NCBI GenBank assembly: GCA_018968995.1
Contig: JAGWZD010000048.1
Location: forward strand, 1-9,458
Source of the DNA: Bdellovibrionales bacterium
GTDB lineage: Bacteria > Bdellovibrionota > UBA1018
DNA length: 9,458 bases
Reading direction: 5' to 3'
Within the stretch, counting starts at the first letter, position 1, and every line of letters starts with the position of its first letter. The notes below the pieces were generated by a model that was given only the letters and a program-made list of their open reading frames with translations, had not been told where the DNA came from and did not search any database. Shown piece after piece: positions 1 through 5,870 of the stretch. The translations under genes and the position numbers were made by a program.

Positions 1-996
1 GTTCCAGGATCCCTCATTGTAGTACTCCTTCCCCCCCTCAATCTTTCGGTACCGCAGGACATGAGTGTGGCCAAATATCACGATACGTGCTTCTGCATTA
101 CTACTGAGAACCTGAGCAGCCACATGATCGAAACTGGGGTAAATTGTGGCCTGCTTGACCATCCCCCAAGTCGCTTTCACTCCCTCGAGAATGAGGTACC
201 GCGGTCGGAAAGCAATGGTGTCCCAAAGAAACCGCCCCATTCGAAGAAACGTTTTCACCGTCCAGACGAGGTCGTGAATGAGCATCCACCGAAGGAGGAG
301 TGTAAACGGCTTGACCTTGTCGACATGAGGTCGTTCCAGCTTAATTTTCGTTAGCCAAACCGACACAAAGATGGATCCCCAAGGCAGATTCAAAACGGGT
401 TCAGGCAAACCACTGGTCACAAACGGACGCGACATATCCATCCGACAGAGATCTTCGTACTGCTGCCCATGCTCTACATGCACCCCATCGAAAAAATAGT
501 GCGTGTCATAAAACTGGATTCTTGCACCAACAGCTCGCTCAAAGACCTTTCGGGGGCCTGGCCAAAGCATTCCTGCGTCATGGTTACCCATAATGTAGGC
601 CACAGAATGTCTTGGAGCAGAAGCAAAGCGCCTTAAAGCAGAAAAAAAATCAGGGTGCCCTTTAATGATCCGTTCTACTGCGCGAACCGTCGCTCGTTCA
701 GTAATCAGGTGAGTATGAACACCGAAATCATCCACTTGAAGAAGATTTAAAATATCCCCATTCAGAACAAGCTCCACTTCACGCTCATAGTAAATTGCAC
801 TCGAGTAAAACCGGAGGAACTCGGCAAACTCCTCATCATACAGAAAATCTTCAAGAATATTGACGGATCCGTCCGCAAAGAAACGCCCAGTCCCCAGATG
901 AAAGTCACTCACTACAAGACGAATCTTGGTATTATTAAGAGATTTTTCGTTCGTTATGCTCTGCAGGTCGAGAGGACTTGTCTGAGGCTCCAGCAT
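1..996 (-). CDS. Calcineurin-like metallophosphoesterase (partial, C-terminus beyond window)
   Basis: The first 332 codons are inside the window and read open to the left edge; the stop lies beyond it. The phosphoesterase metal-site blocks occur in order: SDFHLG (D31, H33), NGD (D81), GNHD (137-140), a lone H176 in VEHG, and GHTH (309-312). These are the ligands of the dinuclear-metal calcineurin-like fold, so a phosphomonoester, phosphodiester or pyrophosphate hydrolase is expected. The layout recalls LpxH-type UDP-diacylglucosamine hydrolases, but block II reads GDILN rather than GDxxD, so I do not assign that role. Residues 205-285 between blocks IV and V are rich in W, F, L and R and look amphipathic, possibly a membrane-contacting insert. 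The ATG at 996 is chosen because GGCGGA lies just upstream and the next in-frame GTG falls inside the first strand of the fold. The gene overlaps the end of the upstream coiled-coil gene by 62 bases in another frame, implying co-transcription and coupled translation. The family is confident; the substrate is unknown. Confidence 0.88.
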   Translation of the reverse strand, partial: MLEPQTSPLDLQSITNEKSLNNTKIRLVVSDFHLGTGRFFADGSVNILEDFLYDEEFAEFLRFYSSAIYYEREVELVLNGDILNLLQVDDFGVHTHLITERATVRAVERIIKGHPDFFSALRRFASAPRHSVAYIMGNHDAGMLWPGPRKVFERAVGARIQFYDTHYFFDGVHVEHGQQYEDLCRMDMSRPFVTSGLPEPVLNLPWGSIFVSVWLTKIKLERPHVDKVKPFTLLLRWMLIHDLVWTVKTFLRMGRFLWDTIAFRPRYLILEGVKATWGMVKQATIYPSFDHVAAQVLSSNAEARIVIFGHTHVLRYRKIEGGKEYYNEGSWN

Positions 997-2674
997 CTGA
1001 GTCCGCCGGATCAAGCAAGCCTCCTGCCAGACGAACTGCTTGTGATGCACGTAAAAGCTTTTCACGAAGCTCCGCCGAAAGATCTTTTTCTTTACCCAAA
1101 CGATCGTGCATCAAATCGAGATTAAATTCGGCTGTGTCGAGCTTACGCTTCAACTCCAAAATCGTGGCTTCACGCGCTGACAGAAGTGCATCAGAGTCCT
1201 TTTTGACCAACTCTAAACGATTTTCGAGTTCCTTTTCTCGAACTCTAATCTTACGAATATCGTTCCTGACGCGCTCACGAAGTCGATCCATCTCCTTACT
1301 ACTTTCGCGTACTTCAGACTCTAAAACCCGAGCCCGATCCATACGTGATTTCATTTGAAAACGAAGCTCCTCGATTTCAGCCTGCAATCCTTGAGTCAGA
1401 AGAGCTTTTTCTCTTTCGAATTCCTGTTCACGCTTCGTATAGCCTTCAATCTGAAAGCTCTGCTCCTCCATCAAAGCGTGACTTTGTCGGACATCTTCTT
1501 CAAGTTTCCGAATCTGATTGCGAGCATCATGAAGTTGCGCTGACAGAGCCGCCACGTCTTGCTCGCGAAGCGCCAAGTAGTGTTTCAATGTCTCGGTGTC
1601 GGGAGACTGCGCTGCTCCACCTGGAACTACAGCATCCCCCACCACCGCTGAAGGACGAGGACGAGCGCTTCCAAAAAGGTAGGGAATCTCGGCAGAGGTG
1701 TGCGAGAGGCTTGAATGAGGCACCTGAGGATCAAGCTCCTCTTTTGCAATGATGGGTGGATCTACTGGAGTAAATACGGATTTCACCAGCGAAGGAGCAT
1801 CATCTAAAAGAACATGAGTATCGATTTTGATTTCAGTCTTTGGAGACTGACTTTCGTGAGACTCCACGGGAACTGAGGGCAAGGAAACAGCTGATTTTTC
1901 TTGAACCTCTGGGACTTCCTCCGGAACCGACTCTTTTCCCTCGGGATCAATTTCATCTCGGGCCAAGTTTGGCGAGCCACTCCTCTGAAGTTCAAATTCT
2001 GGTTCTAACTTTGACGAAAGCTCCTTGACAGAATGAAGACCTGAAACCGGATCAATTTCTAGTTTAAAAGCCCCTGTCATTTTGGCAGAAGTGCGATTCA
2101 AGAAAACTCGAGTGGGATCCTCAAACTTAACTTGTACACCAGGCTCACTTTCGCTTTTTTCTGGCACTGGAAGAGAAACCGCAGAAGGCAATGATGAGCT
2201 GTGAGCTCCAGCGAAGGTTTCGGGACTCGCTTTTTTCGAAACCATCGAAGGAAGTGTGAGTGCTATCGACGCCATGGTTGGAGCGGCAAGAGACTCTGAG
2301 CCCGCAAGAGGCACCCCCAACACTTTCTCGACTACGGTAAGCAGCTGGTTGGAGCAGTCCTCAAATTTTAAATAGGCATTAGCTCCCTCAGGTCCTTCCT
2401 GGTGAGCGCTAAACTGGCGATCGGACCACTCGGAAGAGGTCACAATAAACGGCAGGTCTGAAAGCGAAGAGTGAGCCTTAATAAACGGAATCAAAGAAAG
2501 TCCATCGGGCTCACGATGAATCACTGCGAGTTCCAGCGTCATGGCATGTGCCACGAAAAGCTGCCGGGCATGCTCTACCGAATGAGCGAGCAAGATCACC
2601 GCTCCAGTTGACTGAAGCGTACGAACCAGCGGCGAACCGCTACTCAAACTTGGATGTACGAAAAGCAGCTTCAT
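935..2674 (-). CDS. Pseudo-receiver domain plus long coiled-coil protein (AglZ/FrzS-like architecture)
   Basis: The product is 579 residues, probably cytoplasmic, with no signal peptide or membrane segment. Residues 1-120 follow the receiver pattern: KLLFVHP first strand, AVIHREPDG, LPFIVTSS and AYLKF, with a lysine at K103. The acidic pair after strand 1 is missing (HPS instead), and no aspartate sits at the phosphoacceptor position of strand 3 (the loop is HREPDG). Phosphorylation is therefore not expected. Residues 120-360 are a Ser/Pro/Glu-rich, probably disordered linker. Residues 360-539 form a near-continuous charged heptad coiled coil, followed by a 40-residue polar tail. The order pseudo-receiver, linker, coiled coil matches the known architecture of the Myxococcus polarity/motility proteins AglZ and FrzS; homology is not proven here. 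An ATG at 2719 is in frame, but the start at 2674 is preferred: it has AAAGG about 9 bases upstream and begins directly with the receiver strand. It heads a unit with the phosphoesterase and is divergent from the bactofilin pair. Confidence 0.85.
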   Translation of the reverse strand: MKLLFVHPSLSSGSPLVRTLQSTGAVILLAHSVEHARQLFVAHAMTLELAVIHREPDGLSLIPFIKAHSSLSDLPFIVTSSEWSDRQFSAHQEGPEGANAYLKFEDCSNQLLTVVEKVLGVPLAGSESLAAPTMASIALTLPSMVSKKASPETFAGAHSSSLPSAVSLPVPEKSESEPGVQVKFEDPTRVFLNRTSAKMTGAFKLEIDPVSGLHSVKELSSKLEPEFELQRSGSPNLARDEIDPEGKESVPEEVPEVQEKSAVSLPSVPVESHESQSPKTEIKIDTHVLLDDAPSLVKSVFTPVDPPIIAKEELDPQVPHSSLSHTSAEIPYLFGSARPRPSAVVGDAVVPGGAAQSPDTETLKHYLALREQDVAALSAQLHDARNQIRKLEEDVRQSHALMEEQSFQIEGYTKREQEFEREKALLTQGLQAEIEELRFQMKSRMDRARVLESEVRESSKEMDRLRERVRNDIRKIRVREKELENRLELVKKDSDALLSAREATILELKRKLDTAEFNLDLMHDRLGKEKDLSAELREKLLRASQAVRLAGGLLDPADSDAGASDKSSRPAEHNERKIS

Positions 2675-2708
2675 CCCAAAAAACCTTTCGGCATCCCCGG
2701 CCTGAAAG

Positions 2709-2737
2709 TTGACACCCATTTTTCACGCCGATACCCT
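2709..2737 (+). promoter_or_regulatory. Candidate sigma70-type promoter for the bactofilin pair
   Basis: TTGACA at 2709-2714 is a perfect -35 match. It is followed by a 17-base spacer and TACCCT at 2732-2737 (three of six -10 bases). Transcription would begin near 2744, only about 6 bases before the ATG at 2750, which would give an almost leaderless message and exclude the GGGGA upstream of the start. This is the only good -35 in the 75-base divergent gap; I see no convincing promoter for the minus-strand gene there. Pattern match by eye. Confidence 0.35.
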
Positions 2738-2749
2738 GGGGACAATTTC

Positions 2750-3583
2750 ATGAAAGCCCCATTGCCCCGATCCCTTAAAACCACCCTCAAAGTTCTGGTC
2801 TTCCAAGACGGCCTTTCGTCCAGAAACTTTGAAATTCCAATAAGTTGGATTTCTAAACTGGGCTGGTATTTAGGGGGGTCACTAGCCGTCACAGTTTTGT
2901 CGCTATCGCTGGCGGTGCATTACTGGCGACAAAGCCACCGAGCCCAGCCCGAACGACTTCGGGAGCTCGAAAATCAAATCCGCCTCCTCGTCGAGGCTCA
3001 GCAGAAGACTCAAACAAAGCCTGCCCCCGCTCCTGCTCTCACTCCAGCGAGTTTGCCTGTCGCCTCAACTTCTGCTCCCGCGCCCGCCCCGGTTCCAACC
3101 AGGGCCTTAGAACAAGCCCTGGTGCCGAGCCCGTTGTCAGACTCCACGCTGGATGAAGTGCCCCTGGTGGCCCGACCTTCGGTACCAGTGCAGATTAGCT
3201 CTTCCGCAATTCGTTGGCAGGGACGAAAGCTGAAACTGCAATTTGACATTCGTTTTACCGGTGAGGAGGGCAAAAGCCAGCAGGGCCGAATCATCGTGAT
3301 CGCCAGAGGTCCTGAGGCTTTACTGACTTATCCGTCTGGGGCGCTTCAGGGACTTCCCTCCAAAAAGCTCTTTGACCCTGAAAAAGGCGAATTCTTCTCC
3401 GTATCTCGGTACCGGCAAACCAAGGTTGAATTTGCTGCGCTCGACTCTCAAATCGATACTCTCGAGATTCTTATCTTTGGAAATGACCTCATCGAAGGGA
3501 AGAGAAAATTACTGATTCGAGAAATTTTGAAAGTTCCAGCAACTCGTGGAGGCACTCGTGAACCTGAACGAGAAGACATTTAA
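2750..3583 (+). CDS. Single-pass membrane protein with Pro/Ala linker and beta-rich C-terminal domain (putative bactofilin partner)
   Basis: The product is 277 residues. A short cytoplasmic N-terminus carries VLVFQDG and FEIPISW, similar in character to the N-termini of the M23 peptidases often encoded beside bactofilins. A transmembrane helix follows at about 36-58, then a short coiled coil (63-88), a low-complexity Pro/Ala/Ser linker (89-146, with repeated PAPA) and a beta-strand-rich domain (147-262, including LKLQFDIRF and RIIVIARG). No HxxxD or HxH peptidase motif is present, so this is not an active M23 enzyme. The fold and layout resemble the DUF6776-type proteins that I recall being encoded next to bactofilins in Pseudomonas, but this is unconfirmed. 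The start at 2750 (GGGGA 8 bases upstream) begins the conserved region; an ATG at 2654 would lie inside the divergent gene. The 3' end overlaps the bactofilin start by 26 bases. A role as the membrane anchor or periplasmic output of the bactofilin polymer is inferred from context. Confidence 0.8.
   Translation: MKAPLPRSLKTTLKVLVFQDGLSSRNFEIPISWISKLGWYLGGSLAVTVLSLSLAVHYWRQSHRAQPERLRELENQIRLLVEAQQKTQTKPAPAPALTPASLPVASTSAPAPAPVPTRALEQALVPSPLSDSTLDEVPLVARPSVPVQISSSAIRWQGRKLKLQFDIRFTGEEGKSQQGRIIVIARGPEALLTYPSGALQGLPSKKLFDPEKGEFFSVSRYRQTKVEFAALDSQIDTLEILIFGNDLIEGKRKLLIREILKVPATRGGTREPEREDI
3548..3552 (+). promoter_or_regulatory. Shine-Dalgarno site setting the bactofilin GTG start
   Basis: GGAGG lies five bases before GTG 3558 and inside the 3' end of the upstream gene. 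It is the strongest ribosome-binding sequence near the bactofilin and selects GTG 3558 over GTG 3546, which itself overlaps the start of this site. Confidence 0.65.
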
Positions 3584-3947
3584 CAGCGCTCAGCTCCCGG
3601 AATACCAAATGAGATTTCGAGAGTCTGAAATCTCGCTTATCTCTGAGGGATCTCATTTTGAGGGCACCCTCGAACTTACAGCCGTTGCGCGGTTCCACGG
3701 CACGATCAAAGGAAAGCTCAAAGGCAAGCCAGGCAGCCTGATTGTGCTGGGTGAATCTGGAGTCGTCGAAGGCCAGATCGATGCAGACACGGTGTGGCTA
3801 GAGGGCTTTGTCCGAGGTGAGGTGAAAGCTCAAACGAAAGTGATCCTCACCCCCTCCGCTCGAGTCATCGGAAATCTCATCAGTCCTTCCATAGAAATTC
3901 AGCCAGGAGCCTATTTTGATGGCACGAGTCGAATGGAAAGACGCTGA
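3558..3947 (+). CDS. Bactofilin (polymer-forming cytoskeletal protein)
   Basis: The product is 129 residues, the compact size usual for bactofilins. It has the hallmark repeat of short hydrophobic strands broken by glycine turns, which folds as a right-handed beta helix: GSHFEGTLEL (31-40), HGTIKGKLKG (47-56), GVVEGQIDA (68-76), GFVRGEVKA (83-91), ARVIGNLISP (101-110) and PGAYFDG (116-122). Bactofilins self-assemble into filaments without nucleotides and position cell-wall or motility factors. The N-terminal tail of about 25 residues is polar, with no membrane helix. Start choice: GTG at 3558 has GGAGG at 3548-3552 with five bases of spacing. The in-frame GTG at 3546 has only a weak site, and an ATG at 3609 would remove the tail. 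The gene starts inside the upstream membrane-protein gene, so the two are very likely translationally coupled. Family assignment is confident. Confidence 0.92.
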   Translation: MNLNEKTFNSAQLPEYQMRFRESEISLISEGSHFEGTLELTAVARFHGTIKGKLKGKPGSLIVLGESGVVEGQIDADTVWLEGFVRGEVKAQTKVILTPSARVIGNLISPSIEIQPGAYFDGTSRMERR

Positions 3948-3951
3948 GGAT

Positions 3952-4959
3952 TTAAATCCATCCACGTTCTCGATACCAATTCATCGTTTTACCGATGCCC
4001 TCAGCAAAAGAGGTCGCCGCTTGAAAACCGAAAACGCGTTTCACCTTTTCGGGCGAACACGTCCACGCAGGAGCCAAAAGCTCTCCTAATTTATCGGGAT
4101 TCAAGGCATAAGATCGACCTCGCAAGGAGCCGATGACCCCCAGACCATGAGCCATCCCTCGAACGCTCCATGCCGGGATTCTGATACGCCTTAATTTTTT
4201 TCCGATTGCAGAGGCCATCGTCTCAAAAATTTGCTCCTGCGTGACAATCTCAGGAGCCGAAAGAAAAAACGCTTCACCGGAATTCCATCCTAAGTTCGGA
4301 CTCATCGTAAGATCCACAATCCCTTGCGCGAGATCCTCCACATAAATTTGGCTGTACCGCTTGGAAGGTACTGGCGGTTCACTCGGAAGAAGCGGCATCC
4401 ATCCTCGAGCAGCTGTCTGAGCAATCGTCAAAACCCCCCGATCTCGAGGCCCAAAAACCAGTGGCGGCCTCACACTCAAGCAAGGAATTCGAGAAGCGAG
4501 CTCCTGAACCTGACGTTCACCTTCTTGTTTGCTCTCGCCATAAGCAGAAACGAGGTGAGGCGGATCAGATTCCACGCGAACACCACCATTTAAAGTCGGG
4601 CCGCTCGCAGCTAGGCTCGACACATGAATAAATCGTTGAAGAGATGGGGCCTGCTGGAGAACGGCTTGGACCAAGCGCTGCGTACCCCACGCATTGTGAT
4701 CAAAGTACGATTCTCGAGAGGGAGCAGTCGTCGCTCCAGCGACATGAATGATTGCATCCATCCCTCGAACCGCTGAATAAAGGGATTCTACATCTGAGAG
4801 GCTTCCCTGCCTGACTTCATGAGGGACCGATTGAAGCCATTCTGACGATGAGCTGCGGCGCATTAGAGCGAAAACACGGAGGCCTCGCCGGTGAAGCTCA
4901 TCGACAACATGGCTTCCCACAAACCCACTGGCTCCGGTAACGAGGACGTTTTGAATCAT
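3952..4959 (-). CDS. NAD(P)-dependent epimerase/dehydratase (extended SDR family)
   Basis: The product is 335 residues, typical of extended short-chain dehydrogenases acting on nucleotide sugars, sterols or related substrates. The N-terminal Rossmann motif TGASGFVGSH (8-17) supplies G9, G12 and G15. HVAGAT (72-77), VSS (113-115) and the catalytic YxxxK (Y140, K144, in YGESK) follow, with the family motif RPPLVFGPRD at 164-173. The C-terminal part (about 180-335) would define the substrate, which I cannot name. Residue 32 onward (LMRRSSS) places basic residues after strand 2, which is compatible with NADP but not proof. The gene stands alone on the minus strand between plus-strand genes: it meets the bactofilin with a four-base gap at its 3' end and is divergent from the next gene across 50 bases. 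No strong Shine-Dalgarno sequence precedes the ATG at 4959. Confidence 0.9.
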   Translation of the reverse strand: MIQNVLVTGASGFVGSHVVDELHRRGLRVFALMRRSSSSEWLQSVPHEVRQGSLSDVESLYSAVRGMDAIIHVAGATTAPSRESYFDHNAWGTQRLVQAVLQQAPSLQRFIHVSSLAASGPTLNGGVRVESDPPHLVSAYGESKQEGERQVQELASRIPCLSVRPPLVFGPRDRGVLTIAQTAARGWMPLLPSEPPVPSKRYSQIYVEDLAQGIVDLTMSPNLGWNSGEAFFLSAPEIVTQEQIFETMASAIGKKLRRIRIPAWSVRGMAHGLGVIGSLRGRSYALNPDKLGELLAPAWTCSPEKVKRVFGFQAATSFAEGIGKTMNWYRERGWI

Positions 4960-4977
4960 GCGTTTTCAGCGTTTACC

Positions 4978-5003
4978 CCAGATTCCCGCCGTGGAATATC
5001 TGG
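4978..5003. promoter_or_regulatory. Imperfect inverted repeat in the SDR/hydrolase divergent gap
   Basis: CCAGATTCC (4978-4986) and GGAATATCTGG (4993-5003) are inverted copies, apart from an AT insertion in the right arm, around a six-base centre, CGCCGT. The right arm runs into the Shine-Dalgarno sequence of the downstream gene (TGGAAG, 5001-5006). It could be an operator serving both divergent genes, or an RNA hairpin that partly hides the ribosome site. It could also be chance. Confidence 0.35.
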
Positions 5004-5009
5004 AAGCAC

Positions 5010-5828
5010 ATGAAAAAATCCCAAGGGATAATCACGATCCTAGGCTGCGGAACCTCCTCGGGGGTGCCCCTGATTGGATGCTCATGTCGAGTTTGCAGAT
5101 CCAGGAACCCCAAAAATAAAAGAACGCGTGCCTCCATCTGGATTCAAACCCGCGGAAAAAGCCTATTGGTTGACTCGTCGATCGATCTCCGCCAACAAGC
5201 TCTCCGGGAGAAACTCTTGAAGCTCGATGCGGTTCTGTATACCCATCCCCACGCGGACCATATTGGGGGAGTGGACGAGCTGAGAAGCTATAACTTCCTC
5301 CAAAAGCGCGATGTACCGGTATACGGAAACGCTTGGACCATCGATGAGCTGAAGCTCAGGTACCCTTATATCTTCACGGCCTCCCCCTCCTATGAAGAGG
5401 GCGGTGGCACCGCGCGACTTGTGCCCCACCTGCTCTCGGACGAGCCGCTTAAAAACGGAGAACCCCTGAATATCCAAGGGGTTCCGGTGGTTCCGGTACC
5501 TGTTCTTCACGGCAAAAAAGAATGCTTAGGCTATCGAATCGACTCCGTTGCCTACGTTACGGATTGTAGCTATATACCTGAAACATCGTTTGATCGGTTG
5601 AAAGGGCTTTCCGTTCTCATCCTCGATTGCTTACGCCTCGAGAAGCACGGAACGCACTTCCACCTCGATCAGGCGCTAGAGACTGTCCGAGCGCTGCGCC
5701 CCCAGAAAACTGTTCTGACGCATCTTGGACACGACTTTGACAACACCTCGTGGAACCATAAACTCTCCCGTGAATTTGGAAGCGGAAGGGTGATGCTGGC
5801 CCACGATGGAATGAAAATCCGCTGGTAA
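5010..5828 (+). CDS. PhnP-like metallo-beta-lactamase-fold hydrolase
   Basis: The product is 272 residues, soluble, of the COG1235/PhnP type. The start matches the family: LGCGTSSGVP (11-20), then three cysteines in GCSCRVC (C24, C26, C29), which in E. coli PhnP help bind a structural zinc. The catalytic metal motif is THPHADH (H79, H81, D83, H84). Later ligands are likely H167 (VLHG), D185 (VTDCSY) and H238 (THLGHD), with THFHLD (215-220) nearby. PhnP opens phosphoribosyl 1,2-cyclic phosphate in phosphonate use, but no other phn gene is visible here, so a phosphodiesterase of unknown substrate is the safe call. The ATG at 5010 is preceded by TGGAAG with good spacing. Alanine dehydrogenase follows after 37 bases on the same strand, so co-transcription is possible. 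Confidence 0.88.
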   Translation: MKKSQGIITILGCGTSSGVPLIGCSCRVCRSRNPKNKRTRASIWIQTRGKSLLVDSSIDLRQQALREKLLKLDAVLYTHPHADHIGGVDELRSYNFLQKRDVPVYGNAWTIDELKLRYPYIFTASPSYEEGGGTARLVPHLLSDEPLKNGEPLNIQGVPVVPVPVLHGKKECLGYRIDSVAYVTDCSYIPETSFDRLKGLSVLILDCLRLEKHGTHFHLDQALETVRALRPQKTVLTHLGHDFDNTSWNHKLSREFGSGRVMLAHDGMKIRW

Positions 5829-5851
5829 GCCCTACAAGTCTGACCAGTTTA

Positions 5852-5870
5852 ATCACGAGGTCCTCATGAT
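5852..5870. promoter_or_regulatory. Near-perfect palindrome over the alanine dehydrogenase ribosome site and start codon
   Basis: Nineteen bases centred on T5861 form a palindrome with eight of nine arm positions paired; the only mismatch is 5856/5866. The left arm holds the GAGG Shine-Dalgarno sequence (5857-5860) and the right arm holds the ATG (5866-5868). A TTTAAT box resembling a -10 lies just upstream at 5848-5853, without a recognisable -35. An operator for a repressor or an Lrp-type regulator is possible, but no known consensus is matched. Confidence 0.35.

Noticed and set aside
61..1125. Plus-strand open frames within the first 1.1 kb (61-354 and 898-1125)
   Set aside because: They lie antisense to the phosphoesterase, whose minus-strand frame is open across the whole stretch and carries all its motifs.
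2675..2719. ATG at 2719 as start of the pseudo-receiver gene
   Set aside because: The next in-frame ATG (2674) has AAAGG at good spacing and begins the first receiver strand directly; the extra 15 residues look like leader sequence.
2654..2749. ATG at 2654 as start of the bactofilin-partner gene
   Set aside because: It would overlap the start of the divergent gene, adds residues with no family-like character, and has no better ribosome site than ATG 2750.
3010..3200. TonB-like protein suggested by the Pro/Ala linker
   Set aside because: The C-terminal domain shows no TonB signature, and there are no ExbB/ExbD genes nearby; Pro-rich spacers are common in periplasm-spanning proteins.
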